Shown here in pieces: positions 17,526 through 26,561 of a DNA stretch of 64,000 bases. Each line of letters begins with the position of its first letter. Positions within the stretch are counted from its first letter, which is position 1. The notes under the pieces are model-generated. The model was not told where the DNA came from. It saw only the letters and a list, made by a program, of their open reading frames with translations, and did no database searches. The translations under genes were made by a program, and so were the position numbers. Source of the DNA: Caballeronia sp. GAFFF1 (GTDB lineage Bacteria; Pseudomonadota; Gammaproteobacteria; Burkholderiales; Burkholderiaceae); NCBI RefSeq assembly GCF_023630705.1, contig NZ_JALQEM010000028.1, forward strand, positions 62,001-126,000, read 5' to 3'.

Positions 17526-19436
17526 ATGTACGACTTGCTGAAAACCATCGACGATCCGGCCGATTTGCGTGCCCTCGATCGACGCCAACTGCAGCCGCTT
17601 GCCGACGAACTGCGGGCCTACGTGCTCGACAGCGTGTCGCAAACGGGTGGCCATCTGTCGTCCAACCTCGGCACGGTCGAGCTGACGATCGCGCTGCATT
17701 ATGTGTTCGATACGCCGAACGACCGTATCGTCTGGGACGTCGGCCATCAGACGTATCCTCACAAGATTCTCACCGGACGCCGCGACCGGATGCCGACGCT
17801 GCGTCAGTTCAACGGCATTTCGGGCTTTCCGCGCCGCAGCGAATCCGAGTACGACACGTTCGGCACGGCCCATTCGAGCACGTCGATTTCGGCGGCGCTC
17901 GGCATGGCCATCGCGAACAAGCTGCAGGGCGACAACCGCTATTCCATCGCCGTGATCGGCGACGGCGCGATGACCGCGGGCATGGCGTTCGAAGCGATGA
18001 ACAACGCGGGCGTCGCCGACGACCTGCCGCTGCTCGTCATCCTCAACGACAACGACATGTCGATCTCGCCGCCTGTCGGCGCGCTGAACCGCCATCTCGC
18101 GCGTCTGATGTCGGGCCGCTTCTATGCCGCCGCCCGCGCGGGCGTGGAGCGGGTGCTGCGCGCCGCGCCGCCGGTGCTCGATCTCGCGCGCAAGCTCGAA
18201 GAGCACGCGAAAGGCATGATCGTGCCGGCCACGCTCTTCGAAGAGTTCGGCTTCAACTACATCGGCCCGATCGATGGCCACGACCTCGACTCGCTCATTC
18301 CGACGCTGCAAAACATCAAGGAACTGCGCGGTCCGCAATTCCTGCACGTCGTCACGAAGAAAGGTCAGGGCTACAAGCTCGCGGAAGCCGATCCCGTGCT
18401 GTATCACGGCCCCGGCAAGTTCAATCCGGCAGAAGGCATCAAGCCCTCGACCGCGCCGGCGAAAAAGACCTACACGCAGGTCTTCGGCGAATGGTTGTGC
18501 GACGCTGCCGCGCAGGATTCGCGCGTGGTCGGCATCACGCCGGCGATGCGCGAAGGCTCGGGCATGGTCGAGTTCGAGAAGCGTTTCCCGGACCGTTACT
18601 TCGACGTCGGCATCGCCGAGCAGCACGCCGTCACGTTCGCAGGCGGTCTGGCCGCGGACGGCATGAAGCCGGTCGTCGCCATTTACTCGACTTTCCTGCA
18701 ACGCGCGTACGACCAGCTGATCCACGACGTCGCATTGCAGAATCTGCCGGTCGTTTTTGCAATCGACCGCGCGGGTCTGGTCGGTGCCGACGGCGCGACG
18801 CACGCGGGCAATTACGATCTCGCGTTCCTGCGCTGCATCCCGAACATGACGGTGATGGCCGCATCCGATGAAAACGAATGCCGCCAGATGCTCTACACGG
18901 CGCTACAGCAGCCGAACCCGACGGCCGTGCGCTATCCGCGCGGCGCGGGCACGGGCGTCGCCACCGTCAAGCAGATGACCGCGATTCCGCTTGGCAAGGG
19001 CGAAATCCGCCGTCAGTCGTCGCAGAAGATGGGTTCCGGCAAGCGCATCGCGATTCTCGCGTTCGGAACGATGGTCGCGCCGTCGCTGGCCGCCGCCGAG
19101 GAACTGGACGCGACCGTGGCGAACATGCGTTTCGTGAAGCCCGTCGACGCCGACCTGCTGCGCGAACTGGCTGCAACGCACGACGCGCTCGTGACGGTCG
19201 AGGAAGGCACGGTAATGGGCGGCGCGGGTTCCGCGTGCGTCGAAGCGCTTTTGGCAAGCGGCGTCGTGAAGCCGGTGCTGCAACTCGGCCTGCCGGACGT
19301 GTTCATCGACCACGGCGATCCTGCCAAGCTGCTCGCGAGCGTCGGGCTGGATGCGGCCGGCATTGCGCACTCCGTCCGCGAGCGTTTCCTGTCCGCAGTC
19401 GAAGCGGCGGGCAAGCTGACCAAGCGCGTCGCCTGA
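17526..19436 (+). CDS. dxs: 1-deoxy-D-xylulose-5-phosphate synthase
   Basis: This 636-residue thiamine-diphosphate enzyme condenses pyruvate and glyceraldehyde 3-phosphate, the first step of the MEP isoprenoid pathway. The N-terminal domain shows [16 protein letters not shown] and the ThDP/Mg motif [16 protein letters not shown] (near residues 144-159). The central transketolase-like domain contains [17 protein letters not shown] with the conserved Glu. It is full length. It lies 86 bases after ispA and ends at a very strong hairpin terminator. Confidence 0.96.
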   Translation: MYDLLKTIDDPADLRALDRRQLQPLADELRAYVLDSVSQTGGHLSSNLGTVELTIALHYVFDTPNDRIVWDVGHQTYPHKILTGRRDRMPTLRQFNGISGFPRRSESEYDTFGTAHSSTSISAALGMAIANKLQGDNRYSIAVIGDGAMTAGMAFEAMNNAGVADDLPLLVILNDNDMSISPPVGALNRHLARLMSGRFYAAARAGVERVLRAAPPVLDLARKLEEHAKGMIVPATLFEEFGFNYIGPIDGHDLDSLIPTLQNIKELRGPQFLHVVTKKGQGYKLAEADPVLYHGPGKFNPAEGIKPSTAPAKKTYTQVFGEWLCDAAAQDSRVVGITPAMREGSGMVEFEKRFPDRYFDVGIAEQHAVTFAGGLAADGMKPVVAIYSTFLQRAYDQLIHDVALQNLPVVFAIDRAGLVGADGATHAGNYDLAFLRCIPNMTVMAASDENECRQMLYTALQQPNPTAVRYPRGAGTGVATVKQMTAIPLGKGEIRRQSSQKMGSGKRIAILAFGTMVAPSLAAAEELDATVANMRFVKPVDADLLRELAATHDALVTVEEGTVMGGAGSACVEALLASGVVKPVLQLGLPDVFIDHGDPAKLLASVGLDAAGIAHSVRERFLSAVEAAGKLTKRVA

Positions 19437-19496
19437 CGCGGAATCGGCCACGGGCGCTCGGGGCGCGCCGTTCATCGGCAAGGGCCGCAGTGTGTT

Positions 19497-19535
19497 CGCA
19501 TACGGCGCGGGCTTCGTCCCGCGCCGTATGCGTTT
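19497..19535 (+). terminator. Strong hairpin terminator after dxs
   Basis: Fifteen-base perfect arms (CGCATACGGCGCGGG and its complement) enclose a six-base loop CTTCGT and are followed by TTT. It closes the xseB-ispA-dxs unit. Confidence 0.75.
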
Positions 19536-19586
19536 CACCGTTTGGCGCCGCTCGCGTACGCGTCGGTGCGATTAAGACATAACAAC

Positions 19587-20384
19587 ATGAATCAGATGAA
19601 TCCCGCCTTCGTGATGCCGGACGTTCAGAGCACGCCCGACACGCGTCAGATCGCCATTCAGCGCGTCGGCGTGAAAGGCGTGCGGCATCCGTTGTCGGTG
19701 CGCACGGAAAGCGGCGTGCAGCCGAGCGTCGGCGTGTGGAATCTCGACGTGCATTTGCCGGCCGAACAGAAAGGCACGCACATGTCGCGCTTCGTCGCGC
19801 TGCTCGAAGAACATCGCGAGCCGCTCGATCAGGCTGCGCTCTGCACCATGCTCGCGTCGATGCTCGCGAAGCTGGAAGCGCATTCCGGCCGTATCGAAGT
19901 GACGCTGCCGTATTTCGTGATGAAAACCGCGCCGGTGTCCGGCGTGCAGAGCCTGCTTGATTACGAGGCGACGTTCATCGCCGAGAAGCGCGACGGCCGA
20001 ACGCGTCTGACGTTGAAAGTGCTCGTGCCGGTCACGAGCCTGTGCCCGTGCTCGAAGAAGATCTCGCAGTACGGCGCGCACAATCAGCGGTCGCACGTGA
20101 CCATCACGGCGGAACTGGCGGGCGAGGTGGCGGTGGAGGAACTCGTACGCATCGCGGAAGAAGAGGCGTCTTGCGAGTTGTGGGGGCTGCTCAAGCGTCC
20201 CGACGAGAAGTTCGTGACCGAGCGCGCGTATGAAAACCCGAAGTTCGTCGAAGACTTCGTGCGCGACATTGCGACGCGGCTGAACGCCGACGAGCGCATC
20301 GTCGCCTACGTGCTCGAAGCGGAGAACTTCGAGTCGATACACAATCACAGCGCGTATGCGGTGATCGAGCGCGACAAACGCTGA
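19587..20384 (+). CDS. folE2: GTP cyclohydrolase FolE2 (type IB)
   Basis: This 265-residue enzyme converts GTP to 7,8-dihydroneopterin triphosphate for folate and related pterins. It is the metal-flexible IB class, not zinc-dependent FolE. Diagnostic features are [10 protein letters not shown] with Cys153 and Cys155, and the later [14 protein letters not shown]. The ATG at 19587 was chosen over a frame opening at 19542 because the family starts close to MNxMNPAF-like sequences. The ribosome site is weak. Type IB enzymes are often induced under zinc limitation, but I see no clear Zur box here. Confidence 0.92.
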   Translation: MNQMNPAFVMPDVQSTPDTRQIAIQRVGVKGVRHPLSVRTESGVQPSVGVWNLDVHLPAEQKGTHMSRFVALLEEHREPLDQAALCTMLASMLAKLEAHSGRIEVTLPYFVMKTAPVSGVQSLLDYEATFIAEKRDGRTRLTLKVLVPVTSLCPCSKKISQYGAHNQRSHVTITAELAGEVAVEELVRIAEEEASCELWGLLKRPDEKFVTERAYENPKFVEDFVRDIATRLNADERIVAYVLEAENFESIHNHSAYAVIERDKR

Positions 20385-20410
20385 TCGCGCGAAGTGGTCG
20401 AGTTGAGCGA

Positions 20411-20436
20411 AAGCCGGTCCCAGCGACCGGCTTTTC
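20411..20436 (+). terminator. Rho-independent terminator after folE2
   Basis: GCCGGTC and GACCGGC arms with a five-base loop are flanked by AAA and TTTTCTCTT, about 27 bases after the folE2 stop. Confidence 0.85.
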
Positions 20437-20563
20437 TCTTGCGGCTTCCTCTTCCTCTTGCGCACACTGGCGCGTGCTGGTCGTTCGGCTCGCCGCCATT
20501 GTCTCCGGAACGCCCCCGCCCGTAGAATGCTCTCCCGACCTTCACGAGCATACGGAGGGCATC

Positions 20564-21190
20564 TTGATCCTGATCGGCCAATACGATTCTCCGTTCGTAA
20601 GGCGCGTCGCCATCGCGCTGACGCTGTACGACAGGGCGTTCGAGCATCGCCCGTGGTCCGTGTTCGGCGACGCCGACAAGATCGCGCCGTTCAACCCGCT
20701 GATTCGCGTGCCGACGCTCGTGCTCGATTCGGGCGACGTGCTGATCGAAAGCGCGATGATTCTCGATTATCTCGATGAGCAGGCGGCCCCCGGACGCGCG
20801 CTGATTGCCTCAGCGGGCCCAGCGCGGCGCGAGGCGCTGAAGGTGTGCGCGCTTGCCACGGGCCTCGCCGACAAAGCCGTCGCGCTTGTCTACGAACGTG
20901 TGCTGCACAAGGAGAAATCGCAGGCGTGGGTGGATCGCTGCACCGGGCAGGTCGAGCGCGTGCTGGACGTGCTCGAAGCCGACCGCGCCGCGCGCCCGGC
21001 GCCGTACTGGTTCGGCGATTCGATCGGTCATGCGGACATCGCCGTGGCGTGCGCGCTGCGCTTTGCGCGCGAAGCACATCCGCAGGTGTTCGCGCAAACG
21101 CGCTGGCCGTCGCTGATCGGTCACGCGGATCGCTGCGAAACGCTGCCGGTGTTCGCAGCTATCGTGCAGCCGTTCAATCCGCCGAAATAG
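20564..21190 (+). CDS. Glutathione S-transferase family protein
   Basis: This 208-residue protein has a thioredoxin-like N-terminal domain (ILIGQYDSPFVRRVAIAL, with Ser9 as likely glutathione-activating residue; IRVPTLVLDSGDVLIES with the conserved cis-Pro) and an all-helical C-terminal domain from about residue 90. It probably conjugates or reduces electrophiles with glutathione. The start is TTG at 20564: a strong CGGAGGG lies five bases upstream and the family domain begins immediately. Upstream open codons to 20474 are non-conserved. Confidence 0.85.
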   Translation: MILIGQYDSPFVRRVAIALTLYDRAFEHRPWSVFGDADKIAPFNPLIRVPTLVLDSGDVLIESAMILDYLDEQAAPGRALIASAGPARREALKVCALATGLADKAVALVYERVLHKEKSQAWVDRCTGQVERVLDVLEADRAARPAPYWFGDSIGHADIAVACALRFAREAHPQVFAQTRWPSLIGHADRCETLPVFAAIVQPFNPPK

Positions 21191-21194
21191 GCAG

Positions 21195-22232
21195 TCAGGC
21201 GCGCGCGAGCGCAGTGAGATCCCAGCGCGGCTTTACCGTGAACGCGTAGTCGCGCACGGCCTGCTCGGGCCAGCGCGCGAGTCTGAGCGCGCCGGCCAGC
21301 GCGATCATCGCGCCGTTATCGGTGCAGAGCGACAAGTCCGGATAGTGAACGTCGAAGCGCCGCTTCTTCGCCGCTGCGGACAGCGCCTCGCGCAACTGCC
21401 GGTTCGCGCCGACGCCGCCCGCCACGACGAGCCGCTTGAGGCCGGTCTTCTTCAGCGCCGCCAGCGATTTCGCGACGAGCACATCCACGGCGGCATCGAC
21501 GAAACCGCGCGCCAGATCCGCCTTCGCCTGTTCGCAGACATTGCCGCCGGATGCGCCGAGCTTGCGGCTGTGCGTCAGCACGGCGGTTTTCAGCCCGCTG
21601 AAGCTGAAGTCGAGATCGCCGGAATGCAGCATCGGGCGCGGCAGCGCGACGGCGCCCGGCGTGCCGAATTCGGCCAGGCGCGAGACTTCCGGCCCGCCCG
21701 GATAGCCGAGCCCGAGCAGCTTCGCGGTCTTGTCGAAGGCTTCGCCGGCGGCATCGTCCAGCGTTTCGCCGAGCGTCTCGTAGACGCCTACGTCCGTGAC
21801 GCGCATCAGTTGCGTATGGCCGCCCGACACCAGCAGCGCGACGAACGGAAACGGCGGTGGCGAATCGACGAGAAGCGGCGAGAGCAGATGCCCTTCCAGA
21901 TGGTGGATGCCGACAGTCGGCTTGTCCCACGCCATCGCGAGCGCATTGGCGATGCTCGCGCCGACCAGAAGCGCGCCTGCGAGCCCCGGCCCTTGTGTGA
22001 ACGCAATCGCGTCGATGCTCTCGCGCTCGACGCGCGCCTCGTTCATCACCTGTTCGAGGAGCGGCAGCGCGCGGCGGATATGATCGCGCGACGCAAGTTC
22101 CGGCACGACGCCGCCGTACTCGCGATGCATGGCGATTTGCGAGTGAAGGGCGTGCGAAAGCAGGCCGCGCTCGGTGTCGTAGAGCGCGAGGCCGGTTTCG
22201 TCGCAAGAACTTTCGATGCCGAGAACGAGCAT
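21195..22232 (-). CDS. tsaD: tRNA N6-threonylcarbamoyladenosine transferase subunit TsaD
   Basis: This 345-residue protein transfers the threonylcarbamoyl group from TC-AMP to A37 of ANN-decoding tRNAs, with TsaB and TsaE. The ASKHA-type fold is visible: [16 protein letters not shown] at the N-terminus, the iron-binding HLEGH (His111, His115) and the late [13 protein letters not shown]. Length and motifs match E. coli TsaD. The ATG at 22232 fits the family. In-frame ATGs at 22247 and just upstream are alternatives, none with a ribosome site. It is divergent from the BaiN-type flavoprotein. Confidence 0.95.
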   Translation of the reverse strand: MLVLGIESSCDETGLALYDTERGLLSHALHSQIAMHREYGGVVPELASRDHIRRALPLLEQVMNEARVERESIDAIAFTQGPGLAGALLVGASIANALAMAWDKPTVGIHHLEGHLLSPLLVDSPPPFPFVALLVSGGHTQLMRVTDVGVYETLGETLDDAAGEAFDKTAKLLGLGYPGGPEVSRLAEFGTPGAVALPRPMLHSGDLDFSFSGLKTAVLTHSRKLGASGGNVCEQAKADLARGFVDAAVDVLVAKSLAALKKTGLKRLVVAGGVGANRQLREALSAAAKKRRFDVHYPDLSLCTDNGAMIALAGALRLARWPEQAVRDYAFTVKPRWDLTALARA

Positions 22233-22325
22233 GGGAGTGACATCCATTGGGTGCATCAAAGCGAACCGAAAAGTATAGCAGCGGGCCGCACGGCGCGTTT
22301 CACGGCGGCAGTTACAATGCGCGGC

Positions 22326-23552
22326 ATGGAATCCTTCGATATCGCCGTCATCGGCGCGGGCGCGGCCGGCATGATGTGCGCGGCCGTTGCGGCTCAGACG
22401 GGCCGGCGCGTCGTCCTGATCGACCACGCCGAGCGTCTCGCCGAGAAAATCCGCATCTCCGGCGGCGGGCGCTGCAACTTCACGAACGTCAACGCGCAGC
22501 CGGCCAACTTTCTGTCCGCGAATCCGCATTTTTGCCGTTCTGCGCTCGCCCGCTACACGCCCGGCGACTTTCTCGCCCTGCTGAAGCAGCATCGCGTGAA
22601 GTGGCACGAGAAGCACAAAGGCCAGCTCTTTTGCGACGACTCCAGCGAGACGATCATCGACGTCTTGCGCCGCGAGTGCGACGCGGGCGGCGTCGCGTGG
22701 CGGCGTCCGGTGAGCGTGCACGCGATCCGTCACGACGGCGCGCGTTTCGCGCTCGATACGACCGCCGGCGCGATCGGCGCGGCCGCGCTCGTAATCGCGA
22801 CCGGCGGGCTGTCGATCCCGAAGATAGGCGCGACCGACTTCGGCTACCGCATCGCGAAGCAGTTCGGCCATAAGCTCGTCGACACGCGGCCCGCGCTCGT
22901 GCCGCTCACGTTCACCTCCGCCGACTGGGCGCCGTTCGCGGCGCTGTCCGGTCTGTCGCTTCCGGTGCGCATCAGCACGGGAGGCGGCAAGACGCGCGGC
23001 GAATTCGACGAAGACCTGCTGCTCACGCATCGCGGGCTCTCGGGTCCGGGCGTGCTGCAAATTTCGAGCTACTGGAATCCATCGGAGCCGATTCACGTCG
23101 ATCTGCTCCCGGAACTCGACGCCACCGAAACGCTTCTGGAAGCGAAAGCCGGATCGCGCAAACAGATCGGCAACTTTCTCGCCGAACACGTGCCGGCGCG
23201 CCTCGCGCACGCGTGGCTCGACGCACAGCGCGTGCCGGTCGATGCGCGCCTCGCCGATCTCCCCGACCGCACGCTGAAGGCGATCGGCGCGTCGCTGTCG
23301 GGCTGGACGCTCACGCCGAGCGGCACCGAGGGCTACCGCAAGGCGGAAGTCACGCGCGGCGGCGTCGATACGCGCGAACTCTCGTCAGCCACGATGATGA
23401 GCGAACGCGTGCCCGGCCTCTTTTTCGTCGGCGAGGCGGTGGACGTCACCGGCTCGCTCGGCGGCTATAACTTCCAGTGGGCGTGGGCATCCGGCGTGGC
23501 GGCGGGAAAGGCGGCGTCGGAGTACACGCACGGCGCCGCGAAAGTCGCCTGA
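22326..23552 (+). CDS. BaiN/HI0933-family FAD-dependent oxidoreductase
   Basis: This 408-residue flavoprotein begins with the FAD-binding motif [12 protein letters not shown] and has the diagnostic [13 protein letters not shown] near residues 49-61, [17 protein letters not shown] near 159-175, and a C-terminal [21 protein letters not shown]. These identify the BaiN/RdsA-type family (formerly HI0933-like), a widespread group without a settled role in most bacteria. The ATG at 22326 sits directly before the FAD motif. The long upstream open frame overlaps tsaD antisense and is rejected. Confidence 0.85.
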   Translation: MESFDIAVIGAGAAGMMCAAVAAQTGRRVVLIDHAERLAEKIRISGGGRCNFTNVNAQPANFLSANPHFCRSALARYTPGDFLALLKQHRVKWHEKHKGQLFCDDSSETIIDVLRRECDAGGVAWRRPVSVHAIRHDGARFALDTTAGAIGAAALVIATGGLSIPKIGATDFGYRIAKQFGHKLVDTRPALVPLTFTSADWAPFAALSGLSLPVRISTGGGKTRGEFDEDLLLTHRGLSGPGVLQISSYWNPSEPIHVDLLPELDATETLLEAKAGSRKQIGNFLAEHVPARLAHAWLDAQRVPVDARLADLPDRTLKAIGASLSGWTLTPSGTEGYRKAEVTRGGVDTRELSSATMMSERVPGLFFVGEAVDVTGSLGGYNFQWAWASGVAAGKAASEYTHGAAKVA

Positions 23553-23600
23553 AACGTCCTCGCGGCAGGTGTTTCACCGGTCTCGAATCGCAAACCCGTT

Positions 23601-23748
23601 TGCTATACTCGGACGGTCATCGAAGGAGTTCGCGCGCCTTTTGCCGCGCTTCTTCGCTCTGGCTGACGCGACCGGCGGCGCGCATCGCTGCAAGCTCCAG
23701 AAGGCCCGCTTACAGTCCCGCTTGAGGAACGTCCCCAAGCGGGTTTTT
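23601..23748 (+). ncRNA. Candidate small RNA or leader transcript in the rpsU position
   Basis: An extended -10 promoter (TGCTATACT, 23601-23609) is followed by about 130 bases without a plausible protein. A classical intrinsic terminator ends it: CCCGCTTG and CAAGCGGG arms at 23717-23724 and 23736-23743, an inner GG/CC pair in the loop, then five T. This would yield a discrete ~130-nt RNA. It could be an independent sRNA or an attenuator leader for yqeY-dnaG. AAGGAG at 23623-23628 lacks a start codon at suitable spacing. No known RNA family is recognised. Confidence 0.4.
23717..23748 (+). terminator. Intrinsic terminator upstream of yqeY
   Basis: Eight-base perfect arms (CCCGCTTG / CAAGCGGG) with an eleven-base loop are followed by TTTTTGC. 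It lies about 58 bases before the yqeY ATG and would terminate transcription entering from 23604. Confidence 0.8.
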
Positions 23749-23805
23749 GCTTTCGCAGCGCAGGAAGTCAGCCGAAAATCTTTTTGCAATTGCACCGGGT
23801 GAAAG

Positions 23806-24252
23806 ATGAGCCTCAAGGACCAGATCAACGACGACATGAAGACGGCCATGCGCGCGCGCGAAACCGAGCGCCTCGGCACGATTCGCCTACTGCTCGCAGC
23901 CATCAAGCAGCGTGAAGTCGACGATCGCGTGACCCTCGACGACGCGGGCGTGACCGCCGTCATCGACAAAATGATCAAGCAGCGCAAGGACTCGGTGAGC
24001 CAGTTCCAGGCCGCGGGCCGCGACGATCTCGTCGCGAAGGAAAACGCCGAACTCGCCGTTCTCGCCGCGTACATGCCCGAGCAGCTTTCCGCCGATGCGA
24101 TCGCCGCCGAAGTGCAGGCCGCGGTCGCCGCGACGGGCGCGGCCGGCCCGCAGGACATGGGCAAGGTGATGGGCGTGCTCAAGCCGAAGCTCGCGGGCAA
24201 GGCGGACATGACCGCCGTTTCCGCGCAGGTGAAAGCGGCGCTCGCGAAGTAA
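23806..24252 (+). CDS. GatB/YqeY domain protein
   Basis: This 148-residue protein matches the stand-alone YqeY family: SLKDQINDDMKTAMRARE at the N-terminus, RLGTIRLLLAAIKQREVD near 25-42, and the C-terminal MGKVMGVLKPKLAGKADMTAVSAQVKAAL. The fold is related to the tail domain of the GatB amidotransferase subunit that contacts tRNA. The cellular role is unclear. It lies 21 bases upstream of dnaG in the usual betaproteobacterial order and is probably co-transcribed with it. Confidence 0.9.
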   Translation: MSLKDQINDDMKTAMRARETERLGTIRLLLAAIKQREVDDRVTLDDAGVTAVIDKMIKQRKDSVSQFQAAGRDDLVAKENAELAVLAAYMPEQLSADAIAAEVQAAVAATGAAGPQDMGKVMGVLKPKLAGKADMTAVSAQVKAALAK

Positions 24253-24273
24253 CCGACCCCGCGCTCGCATCCG

Positions 24274-26157
24274 GTGATTCCTCACGCCTTTCTGCAGGAT
24301 TTGCTCAACCGCGTCGATATCGTCGACGTGGTGGGCCGCTACGTCCAGTTGAAGAAGGGCGGCGCGAACTTCATGGGCCTGTGCCCGTTCCACAACGAGA
24401 AGAGCCCGTCGTTCACGGTCAGTCCGACGAAGCAGTTCTACCATTGCTTCGGCTGTGGCGCGCACGGCACGGCCATCGGCTTTCTGATGGAGCACACGGG
24501 CCTCACGTTCCCCGAAGCCGTCAAGGATCTGGCGCAAGGCGCGGGATTGACGGTGCCGCAGGAGCCATCGAATTCGTTCCGTGGCGGCGGCTATGGCAGC
24601 GAAAGCGCGCCGAGCAAGGCGGTGAGCGTCGCGCTCACCGAAGTCATGCAGACCGCCTGCGACTTCTACCGGAAGCAGTTGCGCGCGGCGCCGAACGCCA
24701 TCGCGTATCTCAAGAAGCGCGGGCTGACCGGCGAGATCGCGGCGCGCTTCGGCCTCGGCTACGCGCCGGACGGCTGGCAGAATCTGGAAGCCGCGTTCCC
24801 CGATTACCGCAACGACAATCTCGTCGAAGCGGGCCTCGTCATCGTCAGCGAGAAGACCGACGCGCAAGGCCAGCCGCGCCGCTACGACCGCTTCCGCGAG
24901 CGCGTGATGTTCCCGATTCGCAACGTGAAGGGCAACGTCATCGGCTTCGGCGGGCGCGTGCTGGACGGCGGCGAGCCGAAGTATTTGAACTCCCCCGAAA
25001 CGCCTTTATTTAGCAAAGGCAGCGAGCTTTACGGCCTGTTCGAAGCGCGTCTCGCGATCCGGGAATTGGGCTATGCGCTCGTCGTCGAAGGGTATATGGA
25101 TGTCGTCGCGCTCGCGCAGCTCGGCTTTGCAAACGCGGTCGCTACGTTGGGCACGGCCTGCACGCCCGTCCATGTGCAGAAGCTCTTCCGCCAGACCGAC
25201 ACCGTGGTGTTCAGCTTCGACGGCGATTCGGCCGGCCGACGCGCCGCGCGCCGCGCGCTCGAAGCGGCGCTGCCGCACGCGGCGGACAACCGGACCGTCA
25301 AGTTTCTCTTTCTGCCGAAGGAGCATGATCCCGACAGCTACGTGCGCGAGTTCGGCGCGGACGGATTCGGCGAGCAGGTCGACCGCGCCATGCCGTTGTC
25401 GCAGTTCCTGCTGAACGAAGTGCTGAACGACAAGGAGCTGGAGCAGCCCGAGGGTCGCGCGAAGGCGCTCTTCGACGCGAAGCCGCTCCTGCAGGCGCTT
25501 CCAGCGAATGCGCTGCGGGTGCAGATCCTGCATATGCTGGCAGACCGGCTCGCGACGCCGTTCACGGAAATTGCGGCGCTTTGCGATATCGATTCCCGCG
25601 CGGCGGCCGTCGCCCGCGCGTCGGTGCCGAAGAGCGAGCGGCGTCGCGTGACCGGGCAGGAACAGCGGGCGCTGCGCAATCTGGTGATGTATCCGGGCAT
25701 CGCGGCATCGCTCGATGAAGAGAGCGAACGCACGCTCGTGACCATGACGGAGCACGGCGAACTGTTCAGCGAAGTGCTTGGCCACGTGCGCGAATTGGGC
25801 GGCGCGGCGGAATTTCAGATGTTGTCGGACGTTTTGAGAAATGCAGCAAATGCGCCGACCTACGAGGATATCTTCCAGGAAATTCTCGCCTATGATGAAA
25901 ACGTGCGGGATTTGCTGTTACGCGACCCCACGGACGAAGACGCCGCGCAACGCGTCGACGAGCAGAAGCGCTTGTTGACGGAGGAGTTGCTGGCGACAGT
26001 CGTCAAGCTGCGGCACGACAGTTATCGCGCAAGGCTCGATCAACTGGCGCGGCAGGCGAGCCTCTCGGCGGAGGAGGTGGCGGAATTCTCGGATCTGTCG
26101 GCGAGAGTCGCGCAGATCAAGGCGGGACGGGCCGCGAGCCCGGATCGGGAAAAGTGA
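24274..26157 (+). CDS. dnaG: DNA primase
   Basis: This 627-residue primase makes RNA primers for the replisome. The N-terminal CHC2 zinc finger is intact (Cys37, His40, Cys58, Cys61). The TOPRIM core shows LVVEGYMDVVAL and FSFDGDSAGRRAA, giving the catalytic Glu and Asp residues. The C-terminal region (from about 440) is the DnaB-helicase-binding domain. The start is GTG at 24274, which matches the family N-terminus IPHAFLQDLLNRVDIVDVV. rpoD follows after a 404-base leader with its own promoter. Confidence 0.95.
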   Translation: MIPHAFLQDLLNRVDIVDVVGRYVQLKKGGANFMGLCPFHNEKSPSFTVSPTKQFYHCFGCGAHGTAIGFLMEHTGLTFPEAVKDLAQGAGLTVPQEPSNSFRGGGYGSESAPSKAVSVALTEVMQTACDFYRKQLRAAPNAIAYLKKRGLTGEIAARFGLGYAPDGWQNLEAAFPDYRNDNLVEAGLVIVSEKTDAQGQPRRYDRFRERVMFPIRNVKGNVIGFGGRVLDGGEPKYLNSPETPLFSKGSELYGLFEARLAIRELGYALVVEGYMDVVALAQLGFANAVATLGTACTPVHVQKLFRQTDTVVFSFDGDSAGRRAARRALEAALPHAADNRTVKFLFLPKEHDPDSYVREFGADGFGEQVDRAMPLSQFLLNEVLNDKELEQPEGRAKALFDAKPLLQALPANALRVQILHMLADRLATPFTEIAALCDIDSRAAAVARASVPKSERRRVTGQEQRALRNLVMYPGIAASLDEESERTLVTMTEHGELFSEVLGHVRELGGAAEFQMLSDVLRNAANAPTYEDIFQEILAYDENVRDLLLRDPTDEDAAQRVDEQKRLLTEELLATVVKLRHDSYRARLDQLARQASLSAEEVAEFSDLSARVAQIKAGRAASPDREK

Positions 26158-26158
26158 A

Positions 26159-26168
26159 CTGCTATAAT
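26159..26168 (+). promoter_or_regulatory. Extended -10 promoter for rpoD
   Basis: TGCTATAAT lies immediately after the dnaG stop codon: a perfect TATAAT (26163-26168) with an upstream TG. There is no recognisable -35 box, as expected for the extended -10 class. It would give a roughly 385-base rpoD leader. Confidence 0.6.
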
Positions 26169-26561
26169 AAAAAGTTGAAATTCGTTGCTTTTTTTCAACG
26201 ATTTGTACGATTTCGCTAGCTTAGGCAGTCTGCGCGGCGAGACGTACGGAAGCTTTGAGGGAATTTGCGAGAGTTGCAAGGGCGCTGGCTGAATCGGCTG
26301 TCGCGGCGCGCGAAAGCGGCGGTTTCGCCCGAGCGGGGCGCGACACACAAAACAGGCGGATAAGCACGCCGACGAACAGACGGGCGCAAGGGAAGCGGCT
26401 GCTATTGCGGGTAGGAGCGATTCGCGTTCGAGCGCATCGCTCGAACCGCGGTAGCGCCCCGGGCAGGGCACGCGGCCAAGCAGATCGAGGCACGTGCGCA
26501 TTGGGTATTCACGGTTCCATCGGTTGCCGTCCGGCAGCCGCGAGTCGAGACTAGAGCCTGT
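26169..26561 (+). other. Long untranslated leader of rpoD
   Basis: No plausible ORF with a ribosome site is seen in these ~390 bases. A stem with GTTGAAA and TTTCAAC arms lies near 26174-26200, just after the predicted start point. A second symmetric segment, TTCGAGC ... GCTCGAA, lies near 26425-26450. The leader may regulate sigma-70 synthesis post-transcriptionally, but no riboswitch class is recognised. Confidence 0.4.

Noticed and set aside
21345..22325. Long in-frame extension of the BaiN-type gene upstream across tsaD
   Set aside because: It is antisense to conserved tsaD codons and carries no motifs; the FAD motif begins right after ATG 22326.
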